Shown one piece after another: positions 16,550 to 25,761 of a stretch of DNA of 64,000 nucleotides (the first letter of the stretch is position 1; every line of letters begins with the position of its first letter). Under the pieces are notes generated by a model. It searched no databases and was not told the DNA's origin. It saw only the letters and a program-made list of their open reading frames with translations. The position numbers and the translations under genes were made by a program. This stretch comes from Streptomyces pseudovenezuelae (GTDB lineage: Bacteria > Actinomycetota > Actinomycetes > Streptomycetales > Streptomycetaceae): the NCBI RefSeq assembly GCF_029892565.1, contig NZ_JARXVH010000021.1, positions 102,524 to 166,523 on the forward strand, given 5' to 3'.

Positions 16550-17427
16550 CCGCCCTCGACACGATCGTGCGTGGCAAGCGCTCCTTCGCCGCCCGGGTGG
16601 CGAGCGGGGCGGCGGGCGGGGTGATGCGGGTCTTCCTGATCCTGGTCGCCCTGTTCTGGCTGGTGCCGACCTTCGGGCTGCTGGTCTCCTCGTTCCGCGA
16701 CCCGACCGACATCGCCTCCTCGGGCTGGTGGAAGGTGTTCACCGCGCCGAGCCAGCTGACCGCCAAGAGCTATCAGACGCTCCTGGAGAAGGACGCGATC
16801 ACGCACGCGCTGTTCAACACGGTGTGGATCACGGTCCCGGCCACGCTCCTTGTGGTGCTGTTCGGCGCGATGGCCGGATACGCCTTCGCCTGGCTGGACT
16901 TCAAGGGCCGCGACTGGTGGTTCCTGCTCGTGGTCGCGCTGCTCGTCGTGCCGGTGCAGGTGGCGCTGATCCCGCTCTCCGATCTCTTCGGCAAGATCGG
17001 GATCTTCGGCGACATCATCGGCGTGGTGCTCTTCCACGTCGGCTTCGGGCTGCCGTTCGCCATCTTCCTGCTGCGGAACTTCTTCGCGGAGATCCCCCGC
17101 GAACTGCTGGAGGCGGCACGGCTGGACGGCGCGAGCGAGACCCGGCTGTTCCTGACGGTCGTCCTGCCGCTGGGCGCGCCCGCGATCGCGTCCCTCGGCA
17201 TCTTCCAGTTCCTGTGGGTGTGGAACGACATGCTGGTCGCGCTGGTCTTCTCCAACTCGGAGTCGCAGCCGCTGACGGTCGCACTGCAGCAGCAGGTACG
17301 GCAGTTCGGCAGCAACATCGAGATCCTCGCGCCCGGCGCGTTCATCTCGATGGTGATCCCGCTGGCCGTGTTCTTCGCGTTCCAGCGGCAGTTCGTGTCC
17401 GGTGTGATGGCGGGCGCGGTCAAGTAG
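16546..17427 (+). CDS. sugar ABC transporter permease (MalG-type)
   Basis: The 293-aa inner-membrane permease has six predicted helices and the EAA loop ELLEAARLDGASETRLFL near residue 185, which docks with the transport ATPase. The GTG start overlaps the preceding stop (GTGA), indicating translational coupling. No ATPase gene follows; the operon ends at a strong hairpin. Streptomyces sugar transporters of this class commonly share the ATPase MsiK encoded elsewhere, and that is the likely partner. Confidence 0.93.
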   Translation: MTALDTIVRGKRSFAARVASGAAGGVMRVFLILVALFWLVPTFGLLVSSFRDPTDIASSGWWKVFTAPSQLTAKSYQTLLEKDAITHALFNTVWITVPATLLVVLFGAMAGYAFAWLDFKGRDWWFLLVVALLVVPVQVALIPLSDLFGKIGIFGDIIGVVLFHVGFGLPFAIFLLRNFFAEIPRELLEAARLDGASETRLFLTVVLPLGAPAIASLGIFQFLWVWNDMLVALVFSNSESQPLTVALQQQVRQFGSNIEILAPGAFISMVIPLAVFFAFQRQFVSGVMAGAVK

Positions 17428-17443
17428 CCGGAAATCAACGGGA

Positions 17444-17475
17444 AAGGGGGACGCCGTTCACCCGGCGTCCCCCTT
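17444..17475 (+). terminator. terminator of the sugar ABC operon
   Basis: A perfect 13-bp stem (AAGGGGGACGCCG, arms 17444-17456 and 17463-17475) with a 6-nt loop lies 17 bp after the second permease stop. Confidence 0.9.
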
Positions 17476-17569
17476 ATGCCGTACGAAACCGTAACCAAGT
17501 CACTCCATCGGCCGTTCCCGGGCAAGGCCCGACAGGGCTTATCGCCCGCGCCGACCGACTGGATGTGTC

Positions 17570-19831
17570 TTGCCCAGGTTCAGTGTCATCGTCCCCGCGC
17601 ACAAGGTTCAGGCCTACCTGCACGCATGCCTGGAATCGGTGCTGTCGCAGTCGTATCCCGACCTCGAACTGATCGCGGTCGACGACTGCTCGCCGGACGG
17701 ATGCGGGGCGATCATCGACGAGTTCGCGGCCCGCGACCCGCGCGTGCACGCCGTGCACCTGCCGGAGAACGCCGGTCTGGGCCCCGCCCGCAACGCGGGT
17801 CTGACCGTCGCGACCGGCGACTACCTGGTCTTCCTGGACGGCGACGACACCCTCACCCCGCACGCACTGCGCGCGATCGCCGACCGGGTGAAGGAGACGG
17901 GCGAACCGGACGTCCTGGTCTACGACTACGCGCGCGCCTACTGGTCGGGCCGCACCGTCCGCAACCAGGCCGCGGGACAACTCACCGAACAGGGCCCGGC
18001 CCCCTTCCGGCTGGAGGACCGCCCGGGCCTGCTGCATCTGCTGATGGTGGCCTGGAACAAGGCGTACCGCCGGGAGTTCGTGCAGGAGCACGGCTTCGAG
18101 TTCCCGCCCGGCTACTACGAGGACACCCCCTGGACCTACCCCACCCTGCTGGCCGCCGAGTCGATCGCCACCCTCGACCGCGTCTGCGTCCACTACCGCC
18201 AGCGCCGGCAGGGCAACATCCTGTCCACCACGAGCCGCAGCCACTTCGACGTCTTCGAGCAGTACGACCGGGTCTTCGCGTACGTCGCCGAGCGCCCCGA
18301 ACTGGCCGGCTGGCGCCCGGTGTTGTTCCGCCGCATGGTCGACCACCTGGCGAAGGTCTTCACGCACCGCGACCGGCTGCCCCGCGCGGCCCGCGCCGAG
18401 TTCCTGCGCAAGGCCCGTGCCCACTACCGCCGTTACCGCGTCCCCGGCAGCCCCGTCCCGCTGTCCTCGCGCCTGCGGCACGCGTTGGTCCGCTGGAGCC
18501 TGCACCGCACCTACAACACGCTCCAGTCGGTGTCCGCGCTGAACCGCAGGACGGCCAAGCGCACCGTCAAACTCCTGCGCGCCGTCCGGGCGTTCACCCT
18601 CCGGCTGCACTACCGCGTCCAGCTCCGCCTCCCGCTGCGCGCCGACCGTGCCGTGTTCGCCGCCCACCGTGGCCGCGGCCACGGCTGCAACCCGGGCGCG
18701 CTGGAGGAGGCGTTCCGCGCGCACGCCCCGCACATCCGCACGGCGTGGATCGCCCACCCCGAGCACCACCACACCGTCCCGACGGCCACCCGCCGGCTGA
18801 CCCCGGACACGGCCGCGTACTGGACCGCGCTGGCCCGCTCCAAGTACCTCGTCAACAACGCCGACTTCGACCGCAGGATGCGCAAGCGGCGCGGTCAGGT
18901 CTTCGTGCAGACCCAACACGGCACCCCGCTCAAGCACATGGGCCTCGACCTCCAGGAACGCCCGGCGGCCGCCCGAGACATGGACTTCGGTCAACTCCTC
19001 GCGGGTGTCGACCAGTGGGACCACGTGGTCTCCGCCAACCGCCACTCCACCCTGACCTGGGAGCGCGTCTTCCCGGGCACCTACACCACCCTCGAATACG
19101 GCTGCCCCCGCAACGACGTGTTCCAGAAGGCGACTTCGGCGGACGTCTCCAGGCTGCGCGCCTCCCTCGGCATCCCCGACGACACGGTCGCGATCCTCTA
19201 CGCGCCGACCATTCGCGACTACCGCCGCACCCAGCGCGCCGCCCTCGACCTGGAGCGCGTCCTGCGCCGCCTCGGTCCGCGCTTCGTCGTGCTGGCCCGC
19301 GCCCACTTCCTGCACGGCGGCCCGCTCGCGCCGCACGGCGGCCGGGTCATCGACGTCACCGACCACCCGAGCGTGGAGTCCCTCTGTCTCGCCTCGGACG
19401 CCCTGGTCACCGACTACTCGTCCCTGATGTTCGACTACGCGGGCCTGGACCGCCCGATCGTGATCCACGCCGAGGACCGCGAGGCCTACGAGGCGGCCCG
19501 CGGCACCTACTTCGACCTGCGCGACTTCCCGCCGGGCGCGGTCGCCCGCAGCGAGGACGAGCTGATCGACATCTTCGCCAGCGGCCACTGGCGCGGCTCC
19601 CGCTCGACCCAGCTGCGGGCCGCGTTCCGCGAGCGCTTCTGCCCGTACGACGACGGCCGCGCCGCCGAACGGGTCGTACGCCACGTCGTGTTCGGCGAGA
19701 GCGACCTCCCGTCGGTGATCCCGCTCGACGCGCGCCACCCGGTGCCGTCGACCGCCGCGACCCGCGCGCACTCCCCGCAGGCCACCGTGCCGCAGCCCGC
19801 CGGTCCGCTGACCCTCACCGACCGTCTCTGA
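17570..19831 (+). CDS. bifunctional glycosyltransferase family 2 / CDP-glycerol-type glycerophosphotransferase (copy A)
   Basis: The product is 753 aa. The N-terminal GT-A glycosyltransferase (residues 1-240) has FSVIVPAHKVQAYL at the start and the nucleotide-sugar/metal site FLDGDDT near 88. The C-terminal half resembles TagB/TagF teichoic acid polymerases, with TQHGTPLKHMG near 447, YAPTIRDY near 543, RAHF near 572 and VTDYSSLMFDYAGLDRP near 613. It is probably a peripheral membrane enzyme building a phosphate-containing wall polymer. The TTG at 17570 is taken as the start because conserved sequence MPRFSVIVP begins there; the ribosome binding site is weak. It is the first of three tandem paralogs. 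Confidence 0.9.
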   Translation: MPRFSVIVPAHKVQAYLHACLESVLSQSYPDLELIAVDDCSPDGCGAIIDEFAARDPRVHAVHLPENAGLGPARNAGLTVATGDYLVFLDGDDTLTPHALRAIADRVKETGEPDVLVYDYARAYWSGRTVRNQAAGQLTEQGPAPFRLEDRPGLLHLLMVAWNKAYRREFVQEHGFEFPPGYYEDTPWTYPTLLAAESIATLDRVCVHYRQRRQGNILSTTSRSHFDVFEQYDRVFAYVAERPELAGWRPVLFRRMVDHLAKVFTHRDRLPRAARAEFLRKARAHYRRYRVPGSPVPLSSRLRHALVRWSLHRTYNTLQSVSALNRRTAKRTVKLLRAVRAFTLRLHYRVQLRLPLRADRAVFAAHRGRGHGCNPGALEEAFRAHAPHIRTAWIAHPEHHHTVPTATRRLTPDTAAYWTALARSKYLVNNADFDRRMRKRRGQVFVQTQHGTPLKHMGLDLQERPAAARDMDFGQLLAGVDQWDHVVSANRHSTLTWERVFPGTYTTLEYGCPRNDVFQKATSADVSRLRASLGIPDDTVAILYAPTIRDYRRTQRAALDLERVLRRLGPRFVVLARAHFLHGGPLAPHGGRVIDVTDHPSVESLCLASDALVTDYSSLMFDYAGLDRPIVIHAEDREAYEAARGTYFDLRDFPPGAVARSEDELIDIFASGHWRGSRSTQLRAAFRERFCPYDDGRAAERVVRHVVFGESDLPSVIPLDARHPVPSTAATRAHSPQATVPQPAGPLTLTDRL

Positions 19832-19858
19832 ACACCGTTCTCACACCGGGGAGTTGAC

Positions 19859-19945
19859 ATGCCTTCCAGCCCGTCGCGGCCCACGCCGACCCGGCCGACC
19901 ACGTGGCGCCCGACCGGCCGACCGGGCCGCCGCCCCGCCAACTGA
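19859..19945 (+). CDS. putative 28-residue Pro/Arg-rich leader peptide
   Basis: A very short reading frame (MPSSPSRPTP..., ending GRRPAN) lies between paralogs A and B. It has a near-perfect ribosome binding site (GGGGAG, 6 nt before ATG) and stops 39 bp before the next start. It is rich in Pro, Arg and Thr, with Pro-containing clusters of the kind that can slow ribosomes. It could be a regulatory leader for the downstream gene or a chance frame in GC-rich DNA. Confidence 0.35.
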   Translation: MPSSPSRPTPTRPTTWRPTGRPGRRPAN

Positions 19946-19984
19946 GCGCCGAAGAACCCGCAGCACACTGACAGAAAGAGCAGA

Positions 19985-22183
19985 ATGCCCCGCTTCAGTA
20001 TCATCGTCCCGTCCCATGGGGTGGCGGGACGGCTGTCCCTGGCGCTGGACTCGGTCCTCGCGCAGTCCTTCGGCGACTTCGAGCTGGTCCCGATCTGCGA
20101 CGCTCCCGACGCGCCCGCGGCGGACGTCGTCGCCGGGTACGCCGTGCGGGACTCCCGGGTGGCGCCGGTGCACTCGCCGCCGTCGGCCGGTCTGGCCGGG
20201 GCGCGCAACACCGGGATCCGCGCGGCGAACGGCACCCATCTGCTGTTCCTGGACGGCGACGACGTCCTCGTCCCGGGCGCGCTGGCGGCACTGGACGCCC
20301 GCCTGACGGAGACCGGCGACGTCGACATCCTGCACTTCGAGCACGAGCGCACCCCCTGGTGGGAGGGAGAGCCGACCAACCCGGCCGCGCTGCTGCTGCC
20401 GAAGACCCCACCCGGCGTCTTCTCCCCCGACCAGGTACCGCAGTTGACCGGCGTGCAGCTGCCGGCGTGGAGCGCTGCCTACCGTCGGGCCTTCCTCACA
20501 GAACACCGACTCGCCTTCCCCGACGGCCACTTCACCGATGTGGGCTTCTGCGGACTGGCCGCGATGAAGGCGGAGCAGGTCGCGGTGGAGCGCTCGGTCG
20601 TCGTACGGCACCTCGTGCGCCGCCAGGGCAGTCGGCTCGGCCTGCCCGGCGAGCATCACCTCGAACTCCTCGACCAGACCGACCTGTTGCTCACGCGGGC
20701 GGCTCAACAGGGCTTGTCCGCCGACCGGTTGGTCCCGCTCTTCGAGCAGCTCTTCGCCGCCGCGCTGAAGACGGCCGCCCACCCGACGCGCCTCGGCGGC
20801 AGGGGCCGCGCCTTCTTCCGCCGGGCGAGCCTGCTGTACCGCGGTCACCGCCCCGCCGGCCACCGGCCCCCGGGCGGCAGCCTCGGCGTGCAGCACCGGC
20901 TGCTGGCGAGCGGGTCGTACGCGGCCTTCCGCGCCCTGCGCGTCGCCAACCGCTCGGCGACCCGCGCGGCCGAGCACCTCCCGCGCCCACGCGGTCTGCG
21001 CACCCGACTGCTGTACGCGCGTGATCTGCGCCGCCCGCTGGACGAGAACCTCGCCGTGTACTGCGCGTACTGGGGCCGCGGTTACGCCTGCAGCCCGGCC
21101 GCGATCCACGCCATGGCGGGCCAACTCGCCCCGCACGTCCGCTCGGTGTTCCTGGTCGAGCCGGACGCGGTGGACTCGGTGCCGGAGGGGATCGACCACG
21201 CCGTGATCGGCAGCCGCCGGTACTGGTCGGTGCTGGCCCGCGCCAAGTACCTGGTCAACAACGCCAACTTCGCGGAGGGCGTGGTCAAGCGCCCCGGCAG
21301 TGTGCACGTCCAGACGCAGCACGGCACCCCGCTGAAGAAGATGGGCGTGGACCAGTCGACGTACCCGGTGGTGGCCGCCGCGACCGGCAGCTTCGCCAAG
21401 CTCCTTGGCCGGGTGGACCGTTGGGACTACAACATCTCCTCCAACAGCCACTCCACCCAGATGTGGGAGCGCGCCTTCCCGGGCTCGTACGAGCAGCTGG
21501 AGTACGGCTATCCGCGCAACGACGTCTTCTACACGGCGACCTCCGACGATGTGGCCCGGATCCGGCGGGAGTTGGGCGTCCCGGAGGGCAGGACGGCCGT
21601 CCTGTACGCCCCCACGCACCGCGACCACCACACCGGCTTCGAGACCGGCCTGGACCTGGAGGCCTTCTGCGACGCGGCCGGCGAGGACGTGGTGGTGCTG
21701 CTGCGCGCCCACTACTTCTACGACCGGGGCCCGGCCCAGGGCAGCGGCCGGATCATCGACGTCACCGCGCACCGCTCCGCCGAGGACGTGTGCCTGGCCG
21801 CCGACGCGCTGGTCACCGACTACTCGTCGATCATGTTCGACTACGCCAACCTGGACCGGCCGATCGTCGTGTACGCCGACGACTGGGAGGTCTACCAGGA
21901 GACGCGGGGCGTCTACTTCGACCTGTTGCAGGCACCGCCGGGCCCGGTGACCCGGACGCCCGAGGAGCTGGCCCGCGTCTTCCGCGACGGCTCCTGGGCG
22001 GGCCCGGAGTCGACGGCCGCGCGGACCGAATTCCGGGACCGCTTCTGCCAGTTCGACGACGGATACGCGGCCGAGCGTGTCGTACGGCGGGTGTTCCTCG
22101 CCCAGCCGCCGGAGGCGATCCCGTCCGTGATCCCGCTCGCGCAGCGCGTCCCGGCCCCCGCCGCCACCCTCGTAAGGAAGTGA
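19985..22183 (+). CDS. bifunctional glycosyltransferase family 2 / CDP-glycerol-type glycerophosphotransferase (copy B)
   Basis: This 732-aa paralog of copy A has the same two-domain plan. The GT2 part starts RFSIIVPSHGVAG, with FLDGDDV near residue 87. The glycerophosphotransferase part has TQHGTPLKKMG near 444, YAPTHRDHH near 541, RAHYFYDRG near 575 and VTDYSSIMFDYANLDRP near 609. The GT2 half is more diverged from A and C: the usual DDCSPDGCG is replaced by CDAPDAPAAD. Both halves may act in sequence on one polymer, adding sugar and then a polyol phosphate. An A/G-rich ribosome binding site (AGAAAGAG) precedes the ATG. Confidence 0.9.
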   Translation: MPRFSIIVPSHGVAGRLSLALDSVLAQSFGDFELVPICDAPDAPAADVVAGYAVRDSRVAPVHSPPSAGLAGARNTGIRAANGTHLLFLDGDDVLVPGALAALDARLTETGDVDILHFEHERTPWWEGEPTNPAALLLPKTPPGVFSPDQVPQLTGVQLPAWSAAYRRAFLTEHRLAFPDGHFTDVGFCGLAAMKAEQVAVERSVVVRHLVRRQGSRLGLPGEHHLELLDQTDLLLTRAAQQGLSADRLVPLFEQLFAAALKTAAHPTRLGGRGRAFFRRASLLYRGHRPAGHRPPGGSLGVQHRLLASGSYAAFRALRVANRSATRAAEHLPRPRGLRTRLLYARDLRRPLDENLAVYCAYWGRGYACSPAAIHAMAGQLAPHVRSVFLVEPDAVDSVPEGIDHAVIGSRRYWSVLARAKYLVNNANFAEGVVKRPGSVHVQTQHGTPLKKMGVDQSTYPVVAAATGSFAKLLGRVDRWDYNISSNSHSTQMWERAFPGSYEQLEYGYPRNDVFYTATSDDVARIRRELGVPEGRTAVLYAPTHRDHHTGFETGLDLEAFCDAAGEDVVVLLRAHYFYDRGPAQGSGRIIDVTAHRSAEDVCLAADALVTDYSSIMFDYANLDRPIVVYADDWEVYQETRGVYFDLLQAPPGPVTRTPEELARVFRDGSWAGPESTAARTEFRDRFCQFDDGYAAERVVRRVFLAQPPEAIPSVIPLAQRVPAPAATLVRK

Positions 22184-22191
22184 CCTCCGCA

Positions 22192-24423
22192 GTGCCCCGC
22201 TTCAGCGTCATCGTCCCCGTCTTCAAGGTGCAGGGCTTTCTGCGCGAGTGCCTCGACTCCGTTCTGGAGCAGTCCTATCGGGACATCGAGGTGATCGCCG
22301 TCGACGACTGTTCCCCCGACGGCTGCGGCGCGATCCTCGACGAGTACGCGGCCCGCGACCCGCGCGTGCGTGTGCTGCACCTGCCGGAGAACGTCGGTCT
22401 GGGCCGTGCCCGCAACGCCGGAATGCCGCACGCCACCGGCGACTTCCTGTTCTTCCTGGACAGCGACGACACCCTCACCCCGGGCGCCCTGCGCGCCCTG
22501 GCCGACCGCCTCGACGAGACGTCCGACCCGGACGTCCTGGTCTTCGACTACGCGCGCACGTACTGGTGGGGCGGGACACGCCGGAACGCGCTGGCGCACG
22601 TGCTCGCGGAGGCCGCCGACTCGACCTTCACGGTCGCCGAACGCCCGGAGATCCTCGACCTGTTGATGGTCGTGTGGAACAAGGTCTACCGCCGCGACTT
22701 CGTGCACAAGCACGGCTTCGAGTTCCCGCCCGGCTACTACGAGGACACGCCCTGGACCTTCCCGGTCCTGCTCAGCGCCGACCGGATCGCCACCCTCGAC
22801 CGGATCTGCCTGAACTACCGCCAGCGCCGCCAGGGCAACATCCTGTCCACCACCAGCCGCAGGCACTTCGACATCCACGACCAGTACGAGCGGGTCTTCG
22901 CGTTCCTCTCCGGCCGCCCGGAGCCGGCGAGTTGGCAGTCCTACCTGCACGCCAAGATGGGCGAGCACTGTCTGGACATCCTCTCCAAGCCGGACCGGCT
23001 GCCGCCCCGCGACAAGGCCGAGTTCTTCCGGCGCACGGCGGAGTTGTTTCGCGCGCATCGGCCCGAGGGTGTCGCCGTGGCCCCCGAACTCCGGGTCCTG
23101 GAAGGGAGTTACGCGGCCTACCGCGCCAAGCGGCAGGCGGGGCGGGCCGGGCGCGAACTGGGGCGGCGGGCAGGGCAGTTGCGCCGGGCGGCGGGCGTAC
23201 GCCTCACCCGGGGCCGCACCGCGCCGACCGGGCGCCGCTCCCTCGACCCGGACCTCGTCCTCTACTCGGCCTCCTCGCACCAGGGCGTCCTCGGCGACCC
23301 GGGCGCGATCTACCGCAAGGCCCGCGAGATCGCCCCGCAGCTGCGCGGGGTGTGGGTGGTCCGGGACGAGGAGGCGGCGGCCCTGCTGCCGCCGGACGTC
23401 GAGCACGTCCTGCTCGACTCCCCGCAGTACCGCCAAGTCGCCGCCCGGGCCACGTACTTCGTCAACAACGTCAACTGGCCCGGCGGCCTCGCCAAGCGCC
23501 CCGGCAGCGTCCACATCCACACCCACCAGGGCACCCCGCTCAAGTACATGGGCGCCGACCTGCTGGAGCGGCCCGGCGCCCGGCACGGCTTCGACGTGCC
23601 GCAGATGCTGCGCCGCGCCGACCGCTGGGACCACAGCCTGGTCGCCAACCTCCACTCCGAGCTGGTGTGGGAGCGGGCGTACCCGTGCCACTTCGCCTCG
23701 GCACGCACCGGCAGCCCGCGCAACGACGTCCTGGTCAACGCCCGTACGGAGAGCGGCCGTACGGGCCACGGCAAGGCGGTCCGTGAGCGGCTCGGCATCC
23801 CGGCCGGGCACACCGTCGTGCTGTACGCCCCGACCCGCCGCGACTACCGCAGGGGCGGTCACGTCGACCGCGTCGACCTGGCCCGGTTCGCCGAGGACCT
23901 GGGCGCCGGGCACACCCTCGTCGTCCGCCTGCACCCCTCCCTCGCCACGGGCCCCGCGCGCGGCCTGGGCCTGGCCGAACTGCACCGGCGGGGCGTGCTG
24001 GTCGACGCGACGGACGATCCGCACGTCGAGGACGTGATGCTCGCCTCGGACGTGCTGGTCACGGACTACTCGGCAGTGATGTTCGACTATGCCGACCTGG
24101 ACCGGCCGATCGTGGTCCACGCCGACGACCGGGGTGCGTACACGGCGAGCCGGGGCACCTACTTCGACATCACGGCCCAGGCGCCGGGCCATGTGTCGCG
24201 CTCCTACCGGGAGTTGGCGTGGCTGCTGGCCTCCGGGACCTGGCAGGACGAGGAGTCGGCGCGGCTGCGGGCCGGATTCCGGGCGCGCTACTGCGAGTTC
24301 GACGACGGACATGCCGCCGAGAGGGTCGTACGCACCCTGCTGCTCGGGGAGGAGATGCCCCGGCCTGCAACCGCCCGTGTCCCCGCCCCCGCCGTCGGAC
24401 ACGATCTGCTCGCCCGGTCGTGA
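22192..24423 (+). CDS. bifunctional glycosyltransferase family 2 / CDP-glycerol-type glycerophosphotransferase (copy C)
   Basis: This 743-aa paralog has a GT2 half very close to copy A (AVDDCSPDGCGAI, FLDSDDT near residue 86, PPGYYEDTPWTF). In the transferase half YAPTRRDY, RLHPSL and VTDYSAVMFDYADLDRP are intact. The signature that reads TQHGTPLK in A and B reads THQGTPLK here (His445-Gln446), shifting a conserved His by one position. The GTG at 22192 follows AAGGAAG by 11 nt, and the gene starts 8 bp after copy B. Its stop overlaps the start of the next gene (GTGA), so A, B, C and the membrane protein likely form one operon. Confidence 0.9.
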   Translation: MPRFSVIVPVFKVQGFLRECLDSVLEQSYRDIEVIAVDDCSPDGCGAILDEYAARDPRVRVLHLPENVGLGRARNAGMPHATGDFLFFLDSDDTLTPGALRALADRLDETSDPDVLVFDYARTYWWGGTRRNALAHVLAEAADSTFTVAERPEILDLLMVVWNKVYRRDFVHKHGFEFPPGYYEDTPWTFPVLLSADRIATLDRICLNYRQRRQGNILSTTSRRHFDIHDQYERVFAFLSGRPEPASWQSYLHAKMGEHCLDILSKPDRLPPRDKAEFFRRTAELFRAHRPEGVAVAPELRVLEGSYAAYRAKRQAGRAGRELGRRAGQLRRAAGVRLTRGRTAPTGRRSLDPDLVLYSASSHQGVLGDPGAIYRKAREIAPQLRGVWVVRDEEAAALLPPDVEHVLLDSPQYRQVAARATYFVNNVNWPGGLAKRPGSVHIHTHQGTPLKYMGADLLERPGARHGFDVPQMLRRADRWDHSLVANLHSELVWERAYPCHFASARTGSPRNDVLVNARTESGRTGHGKAVRERLGIPAGHTVVLYAPTRRDYRRGGHVDRVDLARFAEDLGAGHTLVVRLHPSLATGPARGLGLAELHRRGVLVDATDDPHVEDVMLASDVLVTDYSAVMFDYADLDRPIVVHADDRGAYTASRGTYFDITAQAPGHVSRSYRELAWLLASGTWQDEESARLRAGFRARYCEFDDGHAAERVVRTLLLGEEMPRPATARVPAPAVGHDLLARS

Positions 24424-25697
24424 GGCCGCGCACCTGGGTGCTGGTCCTGGCCGGGGTGTTCGCCGTGCTCCAACTCGCGAACGTCACCGGCCGGGACACC
24501 CCGGACACCAAGAACTACCTCTCCTACGCCCTGAGTCTGCGCGGCGACGGCAAGCGGGCGGCGGCGGCCGCCACGATCGACTACGCGTGCGCGGGCAAGG
24601 CGTCGATCGCGCGCCGCGACCAGGGCGTGGACGTCGTGCGCTTCCACGCCCCCGATCCGACCGCGCGGGTCATGGCGGAGTGCCGGGCGGCTGAATTGCG
24701 GGGCGTCCAGGCGAGGTTGAGGGCCGGGCAGTCGGGCGGGCCGACCGTGCCGTTCATGCCGGAGCGGTTCATGCGGATCTTCGAGGTGCGGCCCGGATAT
24801 CCGCTGTTCCTGGTGCCGTTCGTCACGGTGTTCGGCGTGACGTGGGGGCTGTGGGTGTCGAGCGTGGTCGTCACGGTCGCGGGCGGGGTCCTCGCCTTCC
24901 TGATCCTGCGCACCCTGTCGGTCCGGGTGCCGCTCGCCCTGACCGGACAGGCGCTGTTCTACGTCCTGCCGTGCGGGGCGACCGCGATGCGCCCGATGAC
25001 CGAGGGGCTGATGCTGACGCTGACTTTGGCGGCGCTCTGGGGCTGCGCGCTGGTCCTGGCGGGCCGGCGGGCGCGGGCGGGCCTCGCGCTGGTCGGCGGC
25101 TCGCTGCTCGCGCTGTTCACGGTGAAGCACTCGCAGGCGCTGTTCCTCGGGCTGTGCCTGGCGGCGGCGGGCGCGCTGATCGCCGTGCACCGGCGCAGGC
25201 GGGGCCGGTCGCCGGGACGGGCCCTGGTGGCGGTCGCGTGGGTCGGCCTGGGGGCCGCGCTCGGGACGCTGCTCCTGGCGAAGGTGCTGCGCTATCCGTC
25301 CGAGTCGGAGAGCCTCCAGGATCTGCTCACCGACCACTTCGCCCGGCCCGACCGCACCCGGCTGTGGCCGGAGTTCCTGCACCTGCAGCTCAACTTCTGG
25401 GTGGAGTGGCTGCGTCGGCAACTGTGGGAGCCGCTGTTCCTGACGGCGCTGGCCGCCGGGGCGTGGGGCGCGCTGCGGCGGCCGGCGTTCGGCGTCTTCC
25501 TGGTCGCGGCCGCGTTCACCGGGATCCTCACGCAGGCCGGGCACCCGGACATCAACATCTGGGGCGACCGGTTGATCGTGCTGGCGTGGCTGCTGCCGGT
25601 GGTGGGGGTGCCGTTGCTGCTCGAACCGGTGGTGCGGGGGCGGGCCCGGGTGCCGGGGCAGGGGTTCGGGGAGCCGGCGGTTCACTCGATGAGGTGA
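24420..25697 (+). CDS. polytopic membrane protein, glycosyltransferase-like, unknown function
   Basis: The 425-aa integral membrane protein starts at a GTG that overlaps the stop of polymerase copy C, so the two are translationally coupled. TM1 (WVLVLAGVFAVLQLANV) is followed by an extracytoplasmic loop and then by eight or so helices. The loop DTPDTKNYLSYALSLRGD, with acidic residues early after TM1, resembles the first loop of lipid-linked-sugar transferases (GT-C fold). A role in modifying the polymer made by the upstream enzymes is plausible but not shown. I do not recognise a named family. Confidence 0.75.
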   Translation: MRPRTWVLVLAGVFAVLQLANVTGRDTPDTKNYLSYALSLRGDGKRAAAAATIDYACAGKASIARRDQGVDVVRFHAPDPTARVMAECRAAELRGVQARLRAGQSGGPTVPFMPERFMRIFEVRPGYPLFLVPFVTVFGVTWGLWVSSVVVTVAGGVLAFLILRTLSVRVPLALTGQALFYVLPCGATAMRPMTEGLMLTLTLAALWGCALVLAGRRARAGLALVGGSLLALFTVKHSQALFLGLCLAAAGALIAVHRRRRGRSPGRALVAVAWVGLGAALGTLLLAKVLRYPSESESLQDLLTDHFARPDRTRLWPEFLHLQLNFWVEWLRRQLWEPLFLTALAAGAWGALRRPAFGVFLVAAAFTGILTQAGHPDINIWGDRLIVLAWLLPVVGVPLLLEPVVRGRARVPGQGFGEPAVHSMR

Positions 25698-25761
25698 TCT
25701 CGGGTGGTGCCGTTGCCCCCGACGGGAACATACGGCAAATGCCCCGACCCTCTGATCACCG

